Of a DNA stretch of 64,000 bases, positions 54,823 through 64,000 are shown piece after piece. This stretch comes from Woronichinia naegeliana WA131 (lineage in GTDB: Bacteria; Cyanobacteriota; Cyanobacteriia; Cyanobacteriales; Microcystaceae). The stretch lies in NCBI GenBank assembly GCA_025370055.1, contig CP073041.1, positions 124,001-188,000 on the forward strand. Reading direction: 5' to 3'. Position numbers and translations under genes: made by a program. The notes under the pieces were generated by a model, which was given only the letters and a program-made list of their open reading frames with translations, was not told where the DNA came from and did not search any database. The number at the start of each line of letters is the position of its first letter. Position 1 is the stretch's first letter.

Positions 54823-57441
54823 ATGCAACCCACCAATCCCAACCAATTTACCGAAAAAGCCTGGGAAGCGATCGCCCGGACACCCGATATAGCCAAACAA
54901 AATAAACAACAACAGATCGAAAGTGAACATTTATTTAAGTCTCTCCTTGAACAGGAAGGACTCGGCACAAGTATCTTTAATAAAGCCAATATTAGTGTTC
55001 CCAGACTCCGCGATCGCACCGATGATTTTATTAAACGGCAACCCCATGTTAATCAACCCAGTGAATCCGTTTATCTAGGGCGGAGTTTAGACAGTTTATT
55101 AGACCGTGCGGAAAATTATCGTAAAGAATTTGGGGATGAATTTATCTCCATTGAGCACCTAATTTTAGCCTATGCTAAAGATGACCGTTTTGGTAAGATT
55201 CTCTATCAGGAAATGGGACTTACCGAAGGGCGATTAAAAGAAATTATTCAACAAGTCAGAGGCAGTCAAAAAGTGACCGATCAAAATCCCGAAGGTAAAT
55301 ACGAATCTCTCGAAAAATACGGGCGCGATTTAACCCAATTAGCCCGTGAAGGTAAACTCGATCCTGTGATTGGTCGAGACGATGAAGTGCGTCGTACCAT
55401 TCAAATCCTATCTCGTCGTACCAAAAATAATCCCGTTTTAATTGGTGAGCCTGGAGTCGGTAAAACTGCTATTGCCGAAGGATTAGCCCAACGCATTATT
55501 AACCGCGATGTTCCCGATTCTCTCCGCGATCGCAAGTTAATTTCTTTGGATATGGGGTCATTAATTGCGGGGGCAAAATATCGCGGTGAATTTGAAGAAC
55601 GACTCAAAGCGGTATTAAAAGAAGTTACCGAAAGTCAGGGTAATATTATTCTCTTTATTGATGAAATTCATACCGTTGTCGGTGCTGGGGCAACCCAGGG
55701 CGCGATGGATGCGGGTAACTTATTAAAACCGATGTTAGCGCGAGGAGAATTGCGTTGTATTGGCGCGACAACTTTGGATGAATATCGTAAATATATTGAG
55801 AAAGATGCGGCTTTGGAACGGCGTTTTCAAGAGGTTTTAGTAGATGAACCCGATGTGGTAGATACTATCTCTATTCTACGCGGTTTAAAAGAGCGTTATG
55901 AAGTCCATCATGGCGTTAAAATTGCTGATAGTGCTTTAGTGGCGGCGGCGGTTTTATCGAATCGTTATATCAGCGATCGCTTTTTGCCCGATAAAGCTAT
56001 TGATTTAATGGACGAATCTGCGGCTAAGTTAAAGATGGAAATTACCTCTAAACCAGAGGAATTAGACGAAGTTGATCGTAAAATTTTGCAGTTAGAAATG
56101 GAGCGTTTATCTTTACAACGGGAAAATGATCCTGCGTCTAAGGAACGCTTAGAAAAACTAGAAAAAGAGTTAGCTAATCTCAAGGAAGATCAATCAAAAC
56201 TTAATGGTCAATGGCAATCAGAAAAAGAAGTCATTGATAAAATTCGCACTGTCAAGGAAAGAATTGATCAAGTTAATCTGGAAGTGCAACAGGCCGAACG
56301 GGATTACGATCTCAATAAAGCTGCCGAATTACGCTTTGGACAATTAACGGAATTGCAACGCCAAGTTAAAACCTTTGAAGACCAATTAGCAGAGAAACAA
56401 ACCTCTGGAAAATCTCTTTTACGCGAGGAAGTTTTAGAGTCCGATATTGCCGAAATTATCTCCAAATGGACTGGTATTCCTATCAGTAAATTAGTGGAAT
56501 CGGAGAAAGAAAAACTCTTACATTTAGAGGATGAATTGCACGATCGCGTTATTGGTCAAGAGGAAGCTGTCACTGCTGTTGCCGAAGCCATTCAGCGATC
56601 GCGGGCGGGGCTTTCTGATCCCAATCGTCCCACTGCCAGTTTTATTTTTCTTGGCCCTACAGGGGTGGGTAAAACTGAATTAGCAAAGGCTTTAGCCCAA
56701 AGTTTATTTGATACGGAAGAAGCCATTGTTCGGATTGATATGTCCGAGTACATGGAAAAACATACGGTTTCCCGTTTAATGGGTGCGCCTCCAGGCTATG
56801 TGGGTTATGAAGAAGGCGGTCAATTAACGGAAGCAATTCGTCGTCGTCCCTATTCGGTAATTCTCTTTGATGAGATTGAAAAAGCTCATGGTGATGTCTT
56901 TAATGTGATGTTACAAATCCTCGATGATGGGCGTTTAACCGATGCTCAGGGTCATGTGGTGGACTTCAAAAATACCATCATTATTATGACCAGTAATTTG
57001 GGTTCCCAATACATTTTAGACCTGGCGGGGGATGATTCTAAATACGAAGAAATGCGATCGCGGGTCATGGAAGTGATGCGGGAAAATTTCCGTCCAGAAT
57101 TTCTCAATCGGGTAGATGAAACCATTATTTTTCATGGTCTCAAAAAATCGGAATTACGCAATATTATTCAGATTCAAGTTAAACGCTTAGAAGCCCGTTT
57201 AACGGAGCAAAAAATTGGCTTGAAACTCTCTGAAGCGGCGGTAGATTTTCTAGCTGATATTGGTTACGATCCGGTCTATGGGGCGCGACCCTTAAAACGA
57301 GCTATTCAACGCTATTTAGAAACAGCGATCGCCAAGGCTCTTTTACGGAGTGAATATCAAGCGGGGGACACGATTTTGGTAGGTGTAGAATCTGAACGTT
57401 TAAGCTTCAAGCCTCTTTCTAAGGAGTTAATTACCGTCTAA
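54823..57441 (+). CDS. clpB: ATP-dependent disaggregase ClpB
   Basis: 872 residues. The Clp N-domain (1-145) is followed by AAA1 with Walker [10 protein letters not shown] near 208, [14 protein letters not shown], a coiled-coil middle domain (about 410-530), and AAA2 with Walker [10 protein letters not shown] near 611. The C-terminal small domain ends [15 protein letters not shown]. ClpB works with DnaK to pull apart protein aggregates. No CIRCE-like repeat is seen in the 112-bp upstream gap. Cyanobacteria often have two ClpB paralogues and I cannot tell which this is. A terminator follows at 57454. Confidence 0.97.
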   Translation: MQPTNPNQFTEKAWEAIARTPDIAKQNKQQQIESEHLFKSLLEQEGLGTSIFNKANISVPRLRDRTDDFIKRQPHVNQPSESVYLGRSLDSLLDRAENYRKEFGDEFISIEHLILAYAKDDRFGKILYQEMGLTEGRLKEIIQQVRGSQKVTDQNPEGKYESLEKYGRDLTQLAREGKLDPVIGRDDEVRRTIQILSRRTKNNPVLIGEPGVGKTAIAEGLAQRIINRDVPDSLRDRKLISLDMGSLIAGAKYRGEFEERLKAVLKEVTESQGNIILFIDEIHTVVGAGATQGAMDAGNLLKPMLARGELRCIGATTLDEYRKYIEKDAALERRFQEVLVDEPDVVDTISILRGLKERYEVHHGVKIADSALVAAAVLSNRYISDRFLPDKAIDLMDESAAKLKMEITSKPEELDEVDRKILQLEMERLSLQRENDPASKERLEKLEKELANLKEDQSKLNGQWQSEKEVIDKIRTVKERIDQVNLEVQQAERDYDLNKAAELRFGQLTELQRQVKTFEDQLAEKQTSGKSLLREEVLESDIAEIISKWTGIPISKLVESEKEKLLHLEDELHDRVIGQEEAVTAVAEAIQRSRAGLSDPNRPTASFIFLGPTGVGKTELAKALAQSLFDTEEAIVRIDMSEYMEKHTVSRLMGAPPGYVGYEEGGQLTEAIRRRPYSVILFDEIEKAHGDVFNVMLQILDDGRLTDAQGHVVDFKNTIIIMTSNLGSQYILDLAGDDSKYEEMRSRVMEVMRENFRPEFLNRVDETIIFHGLKKSELRNIIQIQVKRLEARLTEQKIGLKLSEAAVDFLADIGYDPVYGARPLKRAIQRYLETAIAKALLRSEYQAGDTILVGVESERLSFKPLSKELITV

Positions 57442-57453
57442 TTTTTTTTGCAG

Positions 57454-57478
57454 GGGCTTAATACTATAAGCCCTTTTT
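57454..57478 (+). terminator. Intrinsic terminator of clpB
   Basis: GGGCTTA-ATACTA-TAAGCCC forms a 7-bp stem and 6-base loop followed by TTTTTATT, 12 bp after the clpB stop codon. Confidence 0.88.
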
Positions 57479-57612
57479 ATTGCTCTTTTAAGTTAATTTA
57501 CGCCAATTCAAAAATAAAGTACATAAACTGGGAGCTTGACAGAAAAAGGCCTTTTGATAAGCTTATTGCATAATACCTACCGAAGAACCAGATTTGACAG
57601 GTGGAATATACC

Positions 57613-58767
57613 GTGAGCAATGATCCTTACCAATGGCTTGATCGGGCTATGCAAACTATTCATAAAGCCGCTTGGTATCGTTCTGTAAAACCGCTAGAAA
57701 GTCCCCCTGGCCCCACGATCCAAAGAGATGGCCGATCGCTGATTAATTTTGCCAGTAATGATTACCTGGGTTTGGCCAATGATCCTCGTCTCAAACAAGC
57801 GGCGATCACGGCCATTCAAGCCTGGGGAACTGGCAGTACAGGGTCGAGACTATTAAGCGGCCATCGTTCTCTCCATAGTCAACTGGAAACAGCGATCGCG
57901 GACTGGAAACGAACGGAGGCAGCCTTAGTTTTTAGTTCTGGCTATTTAGCTAACTTGGGAACCATTACTGCTCTAGTCGGACAGCGCGATTTAATTCTTG
58001 GCGATCAATATAATCATTCCAGTCTTAAAAATGGGGCCAAACTCAGTGGCGCAGCCTATCGAGAATATCCACACAATAATCTTGAACAGTTAGCCCAATA
58101 TTTGCACCAAGAGCGACCCCATTATCGACGCTGTTTAATCCTCAGTGACGGTGTGTTTAGTATGGATGGCGACCTTTGTCCTTTACCTGAAATCATTGCC
58201 CTAGCCCAGTCCCATAACTGTATGGTCTTAATTGACGAAGCCCATGCCACCGGCGTGATGGGAAAAACTGGTTCGGGTTGTCGAGAATATTTTCACTGTC
58301 AAACTGCCCAGATTGTGCAAATGGGAACCCTTAGTAAAGCTCTCGGTAGTTTAGGGGGTTATGTCGCTGGAACCGCTCAGTTAATTGACTTTTTACGTAA
58401 TCGAGCAGCCAGTTGGATTTATACCACAGCCCTTTCTCCCGCAGATACCGCCGCCGCGATCGCCGCCATTCAGGTCATTCAACAGGAACCGGAACGATTA
58501 CAAAATCTCTGGTCAAATGTGCAATATTTTCAAACCCATTTAGCCTCAATTGCCCATAAACTGTTGCCCTCCCATTCTCCCATTCTTTGTGTAGAACTAG
58601 ATAGCCCCGAACAAGCTCTCGCCTTGGCCCAACAGTTACAAAATCAAGGCATTTTTGCCCCCGCCATTCGCCCGCCCACTGTTCCCACCAGCCGCATCCG
58701 TTTCACCTTAATGGCCAATCATACTCAGTCTCAGCTACAACAGGCGATCAAGGTCTTGAAACATTAA
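57613..58767 (+). CDS. bioF: 8-amino-7-oxononanoate synthase
   Basis: About 384 residues from GTG 57613 ([13 protein letters not shown]); GTG 57601 in the same frame is the alternative. The enzyme is a pyridoxal-phosphate alpha-oxoamine synthase joining pimeloyl thioester and alanine in biotin synthesis. Family motifs are [46 protein letters not shown] and the PLP-lysine segment [15 protein letters not shown]. The other bio genes are not adjacent, which is common in cyanobacteria. Confidence 0.93.
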   Translation: MSNDPYQWLDRAMQTIHKAAWYRSVKPLESPPGPTIQRDGRSLINFASNDYLGLANDPRLKQAAITAIQAWGTGSTGSRLLSGHRSLHSQLETAIADWKRTEAALVFSSGYLANLGTITALVGQRDLILGDQYNHSSLKNGAKLSGAAYREYPHNNLEQLAQYLHQERPHYRRCLILSDGVFSMDGDLCPLPEIIALAQSHNCMVLIDEAHATGVMGKTGSGCREYFHCQTAQIVQMGTLSKALGSLGGYVAGTAQLIDFLRNRAASWIYTTALSPADTAAAIAAIQVIQQEPERLQNLWSNVQYFQTHLASIAHKLLPSHSPILCVELDSPEQALALAQQLQNQGIFAPAIRPPTVPTSRIRFTLMANHTQSQLQQAIKVLKH

Positions 58768-58795
58768 GGCAATTGTTAACAGCATTTATATCAAC

Positions 58796-58827
58796 AAGTC
58801 CCCCAGAATTGGGGGATTTAGGGGGCT
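58796..58827. repeat. Dispersed hairpin repeat
   Basis: AAGTCCCCCAGAATTGGGGG continuing with ATTTAGGGGGC. It contains a CCCCC/GGGGG palindrome and is the same family, inverted, as 12012-12041. It lies between the convergent bioF and antiporter genes, where it could also act as a bidirectional terminator. Confidence 0.7.
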
Positions 58828-58897
58828 TAGAAAGGTTATTTTCTGCCAGAATTAGAGGATTTAAGCAACTGAGAAAGTTTTTAAAAACAGAAATACC

Positions 58898-60469
58898 CTA
58901 AGAAGAAATGGTTTCTTTCTCAATAAAAATCTCTTGCAATACGGGGGGCAAATCCTGATTTAAACGTCCAGAGCGAATAAACTCAGCATAGGTATCGGCC
59001 TCGATATTTAAAAGCGTTTCTTCTAACTGTTCCATCATCAAACTTTCCAAATTAGGATGGGCAAGCTGCTGCTTTTTAAGCTCCTCTTCAATCTGTTTTA
59101 ATTGTTCTTCCACCAATACTCTTTTCGGCTGATAAAGGGGAGTATTCATATCCCCAGCAAAGGCCAATTTATCCAGATAATCCAAGACTCGCCGTAAAGC
59201 AGACTGACGGGCTAACAGTGCCGAGTATTCCTGTTTTAAAGCCTGATCGCCAATCAAGTTAAAACGTTCTAACATCCCTTGAATGGTCAAACCCTGCACC
59301 AACAGCGTAAACAGTACCACTCCAAAAACCGTATTAATAATCTCCTGACGTTGGGCCAAAGAGGCCGGTACACTGAGAGCCAGTGCCACTGAAACCGATC
59401 CCCGTAATCCTCCCCACCAAAGAACCGTTTGCTCCTTGTAACCGATTTGGGATTTGACTAACCAATTACTGAGTCCACTTAAGCCGAAAATAGTAATGAA
59501 GCGAGAGACTAAAACGGCTCCAATGCCAACGCAGATCACCGTCACATTGTCGGCCAAACTAGCCAGTCGAACCTGATCGCCAATTAAGAGAAAGACAATG
59601 GAATTGACGAAAAAAGCCAGAAAGTCCCAAAATTCCGATACCAATAAACGGGTGCGGGGATTCATCCCATTGCGTGAGCCATAATTCCCCAAAATAATGC
59701 CCACTGTCACCACACCGATGACCCCTGATCCGCCCAATTCTTCCGTAATTAGATAGGTCGCATAGGCAGAAACCAAAGTCAAAGATTGTTCAACTAGGGG
59801 AAGATCAAAACGTTGGGTTAGATAGGAAATACCAAAACCAATAATGCAGCCAATTCCCACCCCAATGCCCACAAAGCTAAAGAATAGCGGCAGAATAACG
59901 GGTAACGATAATAATTCTGAGCCAAAGGGCAGACTAACTAGCAGCACAAAGGCAACAACGGCAACCCCATCGTTAAATAAACTTTCGCCCTCCATGAGAA
60001 TGCTTAATTTCTTACTGGCTCCCAATTGCCGAAAGAGACTAACGACTGAAACGGGGTCAGTGGTAGAAAGACTGGCTCCGACTAAAAGGGCGGTGGGTAG
60101 GGTTAAGTTGGTGAATTGACTTAAACCAAAGGCGATGATGATGATGGAAATAATGACACCAAAAATGGTGAAAAGGGTGACGGGAAACCAATTCGATTTC
60201 AAATCTCGCCAGCGCACGTTCCAGGCGGCTTCAAAAAGCAGGGGGGGGAGAAAAATTTCAAGAATCAATTGAGGTGAGAGATTAACTAAGCGCACATCCA
60301 CGAAGGCTAGACCTAAACCTACAATGACAAGCAGCAGGGTATAGGGAATTTTGCGTAGCCAAGGAACAATCCGTGAAAGAGTTGCGACCGTAAGAGAAAC
60401 CGATAAAACGACGACAAATTGCTCTAAATTTTGTTGGATAGCTGCGTCCGCCGCCGATTCAAAACTCAT
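58898..60469 (-). CDS. CPA1-type Na+/H+ antiporter
   Basis: The 523-residue protein has about twelve hydrophobic helices in residues 20-410. CPA1 motifs are LPPLLFEAAWNVRWRDLK, GASLSTTDPVSVVSLFRQLGASKKL and MEGESLFNDGVAVVAFVLL, whose ND pair is the ion-binding site of this superfamily. WWGGLRGSVSVALALSVP completes the set. The C-terminal 110 residues form a charged cytoplasmic tail. It probably exchanges sodium for protons at the plasma membrane; specificity is not deducible. Confidence 0.93.
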   Translation of the reverse strand: MSFESAADAAIQQNLEQFVVVLSVSLTVATLSRIVPWLRKIPYTLLLVIVGLGLAFVDVRLVNLSPQLILEIFLPPLLFEAAWNVRWRDLKSNWFPVTLFTIFGVIISIIIIAFGLSQFTNLTLPTALLVGASLSTTDPVSVVSLFRQLGASKKLSILMEGESLFNDGVAVVAFVLLVSLPFGSELLSLPVILPLFFSFVGIGVGIGCIIGFGISYLTQRFDLPLVEQSLTLVSAYATYLITEELGGSGVIGVVTVGIILGNYGSRNGMNPRTRLLVSEFWDFLAFFVNSIVFLLIGDQVRLASLADNVTVICVGIGAVLVSRFITIFGLSGLSNWLVKSQIGYKEQTVLWWGGLRGSVSVALALSVPASLAQRQEIINTVFGVVLFTLLVQGLTIQGMLERFNLIGDQALKQEYSALLARQSALRRVLDYLDKLAFAGDMNTPLYQPKRVLVEEQLKQIEEELKKQQLAHPNLESLMMEQLEETLLNIEADTYAEFIRSGRLNQDLPPVLQEIFIEKETISS

Positions 60470-60542
60470 TGATTGCTCCTAATTTGGATGTAGTCCCGTC
60501 TAGAATATTGTAATCATGTAGTGTCACAGGAGATTCCCTGGG

Positions 60543-61145
60543 ATGTCGTCTTCGGTTCGCGTTGAGTCGGTTTCCTCTAATTGGCAAGATTTGCCCTTGG
60601 TGCATTCCCCCAATGAGGAACAACTCTGTCAGATTCAACGGCGTTTAGATGTTTTGTTTTTGGCGTTGATTGCCCTAACGGAGTTGGAGGTGAATTTAGT
60701 TGAGCAAAGTGTACAGGAGTTGCATCTGAAGCATTTTTCCCTAGAACTTGGAACAGCCGAGACCCTTTCCCAGCCTCGCCAATGGGGTTCCTGTCTTGAT
60801 CGCCCCCTTTCCCTCGAAGCAGCGCGATCTTTGGTACTGATTATTTGTCATTTAGCCCAAAAACATCAGGAACTATTGCGGCGGGCGGTGACGTTGATGG
60901 AGCAAATGCAGGAACAAGGAAAGGATGCGGCTAAAACGGCTTTATTGGGAGAGTATTTAGGGCGTTTTCGCGGATTTTATCAAGATTATCAGGCGATCGC
61001 TGTAGTGGAAACCAGGGATTGGGAACGGTTTGCATTTAAACAGTTAATTGATTTGATGTTCTATGGTGCGATCAATGGTCATCGCCGTTTATGGTTAGTG
61101 TTGTTAGAAAAGGTTCAGGGATGGGGTAATGAAACTGCTGGCTGA
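60543..61145 (+). CDS. DUF3038 family protein
   Basis: The 200-residue helical protein (QDLPLVHSPNEEQLCQIQRRLDVLFLALIALTELE...) corresponds to DUF3038, found in cyanobacteria. It has no signal peptide or membrane segment and no catalytic motif. It overlaps the DUF4335 gene by 17 bp, so the two are translationally coupled and probably work together. The function is unknown. Confidence 0.85.
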   Translation: MSSSVRVESVSSNWQDLPLVHSPNEEQLCQIQRRLDVLFLALIALTELEVNLVEQSVQELHLKHFSLELGTAETLSQPRQWGSCLDRPLSLEAARSLVLIICHLAQKHQELLRRAVTLMEQMQEQGKDAAKTALLGEYLGRFRGFYQDYQAIAVVETRDWERFAFKQLIDLMFYGAINGHRRLWLVLLEKVQGWGNETAG

Positions 61146-62565
61146 TCGGGTATTACACCGTTATACACCACCGACTTGTACTTTAGAACTTTGGGCAAAA
61201 CAATCTCTCTTCGGCTGGCATTCCCCGCATTTTCCCCAGGATTTTCGCTTTGAATTACGTTTTGATGATCCGCGTCTCTCGGAAGATCGTCAAGTAACCG
61301 TTAAAGGCGATCGCGTTCAGTTAGATCGATTATGTGATGTGGTTAGTGGTTATATTCAGAATTTTTTAGAGCAAACCTGTAGCCATCATCGGTCGACAAA
61401 TACACCCTCATCGGCTTGTGTCGCCACTGTCGAACCTTTGCTCTATGCACCGTCTGATTCCCTTTCTTTGACACCCCAGGGATTACTCAGCCATCAATTT
61501 TGTTTTGGCCTGCTGGAAAGTCCTTCCCATGTTAACCCCTTAGTCTTGCTGACCACTTCTCAACTGCTCGATCTCACCAATGCCCTAGAAGAATATGGTC
61601 GTGACCTCGCACCGAAGTCAGAAGAGCGATCGCCCACAGAAGGAAAAAGTTTTTGGGTTTGGACAGGGGCGGCCCTACTGGGACTCATTGCAGTTGGTTT
61701 AGCCGGAGCAGGCCTAAAAGTTTTTTCTCCTCGTTCTGTCGAGGTAGGCAATATTACGCCGATGTTACCGGTTCATACCCAGTTCACCTTTACAGAGATC
61801 TTACCGCCCATTCCCCCCGCACCGTCTAAAAACCCACCCTCTAACCCCAGCTTACCCACTAGCCTCGCGCTTCGTGATCCCCTACCGCCTCCTACGACTA
61901 TTGCCGCCGCCAGTCCTCCTCCTCGTAATCCCACCGTTAATTTAGTGGTTCCTCCCGCTAGAGTTTTACCGCCTCCCCCCGCCGTACCGCCAGCCCCTCC
62001 CAGTCAAACCATTATGATCGTCCCAGCAACGGGCAACCCCAATCTACCGCCGCCACCACCAGGCAGTGCGATGGCGAATCCCTTCATTCCGCCTGTCAAT
62101 TCCCAGGCTAATTTACCTATTTTGCCACCCCAGGGCGCACCAATTCCCAATTTTCAGGGTCAAGTTATCCCCTCTGCCCCCCAGCTTCCCCCCTTGGCCA
62201 TGAATTCCCAGACTCCCAGCCAATCGGCTCTACCCCCAGGTGTCAAACCGTTAGTTGCCCCCACAAACAATAATACAAACTTGTTAGATACAATTCCCCA
62301 GGTAGCAGAAATCAGAAATTATTTTCAAGAGAAATGGCAACCCCCTGATAATTTGAGTCAAACCTTGGAATATCGTCTTCGTATTAAATCCGATGGTTCT
62401 CTCGATCAATCTATTCCGTTGGGCAAGGCTGCTAGTCTTTATCTATCCCAAGTGCCGATGCCTAATCAAGGACAAAAATTTGTCTCTCCTTTACCAATGC
62501 CAGAAGAACAAACAGTGCGTTTGGTATTAAGTCCGAATGGAACCGTGAAAACATTTCTTGAGTAG
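61129..62565 (+). CDS. DUF4335 family protein with transmembrane and proline-rich segments
   Basis: 478 residues. The N-terminal 150 residues are the DUF4335 domain (LHRYTPPTCTLELWAKQSLFGWH). A transmembrane helix follows (about 175-198, WVWTGAALLGLIAVGLAGAG), then a proline-rich stretch of about 170 residues (about 220-390). A conserved C-terminal module comes last (IRNYFQEKWQPPDNLSQTLEYRLRIKSDGSLDQSIPLG), which recalls TonB-type C-terminal domains. The layout suggests a protein spanning the periplasm from an inner membrane anchor. The function is unknown. Confidence 0.85.
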   Translation: MKLLADRVLHRYTPPTCTLELWAKQSLFGWHSPHFPQDFRFELRFDDPRLSEDRQVTVKGDRVQLDRLCDVVSGYIQNFLEQTCSHHRSTNTPSSACVATVEPLLYAPSDSLSLTPQGLLSHQFCFGLLESPSHVNPLVLLTTSQLLDLTNALEEYGRDLAPKSEERSPTEGKSFWVWTGAALLGLIAVGLAGAGLKVFSPRSVEVGNITPMLPVHTQFTFTEILPPIPPAPSKNPPSNPSLPTSLALRDPLPPPTTIAAASPPPRNPTVNLVVPPARVLPPPPAVPPAPPSQTIMIVPATGNPNLPPPPPGSAMANPFIPPVNSQANLPILPPQGAPIPNFQGQVIPSAPQLPPLAMNSQTPSQSALPPGVKPLVAPTNNNTNLLDTIPQVAEIRNYFQEKWQPPDNLSQTLEYRLRIKSDGSLDQSIPLGKAASLYLSQVPMPNQGQKFVSPLPMPEEQTVRLVLSPNGTVKTFLE

Positions 62566-62636
62566 GTTTTTGATCGCAAAGCGATAGCCCCTTACCGTGA
62601 AGATAAAAAGCTTTCAAGACTCAAAATTGAGAGAGT

Positions 62637-62738
62637 TTAACTGGTCGGCAACCATCCAAACAGTTTAGCCGCACCACCAATGAGAGCAACAATCAGTGCA
62701 ACTAATACTCCTCGATTAATAAATTCCTGATTATCTAG
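62637..62738 (-). pseudogene. Small membrane protein, 3' remnant
   Basis: The reverse-strand frame reads LLDNQEFINRGVLVALIVALIGGAAKLFGWLPTS and stops at 62637. A single hydrophobic helix is visible. The 5' end is cut by the IS630-3 left end near 62739, so the original protein size is unknown. Confidence 0.5.
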
Positions 62739-62816
62739 TAGTCTAAGGCGTAAGTTAAGATACTATTATTAGGCAACCGATAAAAAGATAAATATAGGTA
62801 TATAGGAGAAAAAGTC

Positions 62817-63743
62817 ATGCCCCGATTAGCCCCCAAAGAGTTAAAGTTGGAAGCAAAAGAACGAGAACATCTAGAAAAACTGATAAATCGTCATACAACA
62901 GAGCAGCAAATTGCCTTAAGGGCAAAAATAGTGCTTCTGGCCGATGAGGGAGAAAATAATCGAGAAATTGCTAGAAAATTAAAAATCAGCCGAAAAATGG
63001 CAAGTCAATGGAGAGAAAGATGGATAGCAGGACAGAAAAGTGAAATATACTTGGCAGGTCATGGATTGAGATTTTCGCCCCCTGAATCCCCCAATGCTGG
63101 GGGACTTTGAAACCGATAAATAGAGAATGGTTCCCCCAAAACTTGGGGGGCTAGGGGGGCTGAACTAAAAAACGCAAATTATCACCGTGCGAGGTATAGA
63201 AATAACAGAAAGAATCAAAGATGCTGAACGTAGTGGAGCACCCGCCAAGTTTAAACGCGAACAAATCTTGAAGTTGTTCAAATTAGCCTGTGATGACCCA
63301 AAGAATTATGAGCGTCCGATAAGTCACTGGACAGGACGAGAATTAGCCGAGGAATTAGTAAAGCAAGGAATAGTGGAAAGTATATCTCCTCGACAGGTAG
63401 GAAGATTATGGGAAGAAGCAGATATTAAACCCCATCAGTCAGGATACTGGCTGAATCCCCCCCTGACCCAAATTTTGGGGAAAAAGTGAATGATATCTGC
63501 CAAGCCTATGAGAGTGCAATTTTAGGAGAGGAAAAGGGAGAAAAGACTATTTCTCTAGATGAAATGACGGGAATTCAAGCATTAGAGCGGAAAGCACCAG
63601 ACCTTCCGATGTCTCAGGGGAAGATTCAAGGTCGAGAATTTGAATATATTCGTCACGGCACTCAAACGTTAATAGCCAGTTTTGATGTGGCCAAGGGTCA
63701 AGTAATCTGCTCTACAGTCGGAAATACTCGCACAGAGGCAGAC
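62817..63743 (+). pseudogene. IS630-family transposase broken by MITE, indel and IS-A
   Basis: The frame opens MPRLAPKELKLEAKEREHLEKLINRH and runs through a helix-turn-helix (NREIARKLKISRKMASQWRERW). It is interrupted at SEI by the MITE and resumes at 63199 (EITERIKDAERSGAPAKFKREQ...PHQSGYWLNP). A C-rich insertion around 63460-63480 shifts the frame again, after which VNDICQAYESAILGEEKGEKTISLDEMTGIQALERKAPDL carries the first catalytic Asp. It ends at ...NTRTEADY where IS-A starts. Confidence 0.82.
63048..63196. mobile_element. 149-bp IS630-type MITE
   Basis: The ends TACTTGGCAGGTCATGG and inverted TACCTCGCACGGTGATAA form an imperfect repeat flanked by TA (63046-63047, 63197-63198). Removing the element with one TA restores the IS630-3 frame (SEI-EITERIK). 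The interior holds hairpins of the same family as 12012 and 58796. Its right half matches about 8050-8152. Confidence 0.82.
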
Positions 63744-63749
63744 TATTTA

Positions 63750-64000
63750 GGGCTTGCTGAAAAAAGCTGAAACCTTTACGGAGAAAAATAGTAGGCGAAT
63801 TAAGAACCGCTAGAATGCACGAAAATAGGGTAGAATGCCTCAAAACCATTGCATTAAGAAGAGAGAAAGCAGATGTACCGAAAGCAACAGTACTCAATTG
63901 AAACACCAGAAAACTTGAAAAATCTGTTCGGCGGGCAGTTAGACGAAGAAAATCGTTGGATAGAAATGTCAAAAATGATTCCCTGGGAAGAATATGAGGA
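63750..64000 (+). mobile_element. IS-A copy 8, cut by window end
   Basis: It starts GGGCTTGCTGAAAAAAGCTG after TATTTA (63744-63749) inside IS630-3. The 5' 251 bp are identical in layout to the other copies. Confidence 0.9.
63873..64000 (+). CDS. IS-A transposase, 3' end outside window
   Basis: It starts MYRKQQYSIETPENLKNLFG and is open to the last base (…MIPWEEYEE). The first 42 residues match the intact IS-A enzymes; the rest is not visible. Confidence 0.9.
   Translation, partial: MYRKQQYSIETPENLKNLFGGQLDEENRWIEMSKMIPWEEYE

Larger units (their letters stand above)
62739..63749 (+). mobile_element. IS630-3 element, left part
   Basis: The left end is placed near TAGTCTAAGGCG at 62739-62750, next to a truncated chromosomal gene. 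The element is interrupted by a MITE (63048-63196) and by IS-A copy 8 at 63750, and continues beyond the window. Confidence 0.6.

Overview
The window reads as a cyanobacterial chromosome heavily overgrown by insertion sequences (IS). Support for a cyanobacterium: the HIP1 octamer GCGATCGC recurs through the housekeeping genes (for example near 10504, 12735, 16854, 55010), there is a one-helix high-light-inducible protein, an OpcA-type G6PDH activator with an N-terminal peptidoglycan-binding-like domain, and a DUF3038/DUF4335 pair. The IS load resembles bloom-forming or colonial Chroococcales, but the genus cannot be fixed from the sequence alone.

Layout. 1-7080: IS wreckage (IS4-like, IS-A remnant, ISL3, two ISKra4 types, IS630). 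7081-7643: a seven-repeat CRISPR array with no cas genes in view. 8252-21997: ordinary genes (accD, lpxD, EVE-domain protein, a GDP-mannose dehydratase and two glycosyltransferase-type genes, metF, M16 peptidase, NYN nuclease, tRNA-Glu, CNNM/CorC-type protein, hli, ccdA, opcA). 22171-31603: IS block. 31644-34217: TPR protein, DUF790/Bax1-like protein and a 5' remnant of cysK. 34218-42646: IS block containing elements nested four deep. 42647-43534: 3' remnant of a VanX-type dipeptidase and a Uma2 gene. 43586-45269: an ISAs1-type MITE and an IS110 element. 45270-53663: IS block. 53664-62738: small ORF, antitoxin/PIN pair, clpB, bioF, Na+/H+ antiporter, DUF3038-DUF4335, and a remnant of a small membrane protein. 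62739-64000: an IS630 element broken by a MITE and by IS-A, running off the window. More than half the window is mobile DNA by these coordinates.

Names used for repeated elements: IS-A = 1688-bp IS5/IS1182-like element with a 452-aa transposase (eight full or partial copies, 6-bp TAnnTA duplications); IS-B = 1773-bp IS1634-like element; IS-C = about 1390-bp ISKra4-family element (three copies, 8-bp duplications); IS-D = a second IS1634-like element; ISKra4-2 = a second ISKra4-family element; IS630-1, -2 and -3 = three distinct IS630-family elements; element X = a 266-bp element with IS1634-like ends. Several MITEs share ends with resident IS families, so full-length transposases here could be moving small non-autonomous elements. 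Chromosomal genes flanking IS blocks are often cut (cysK, VanX-type gene, small membrane protein). IS1 copies lack target duplications, consistent with IS-mediated deletions. No convincing new multi-gene system was found. The most informative signals are the nested-element chronology, one MITE in the same target site in both orientations, a frameshifted IS-C that evidently still moved, and the orphan CRISPR array.
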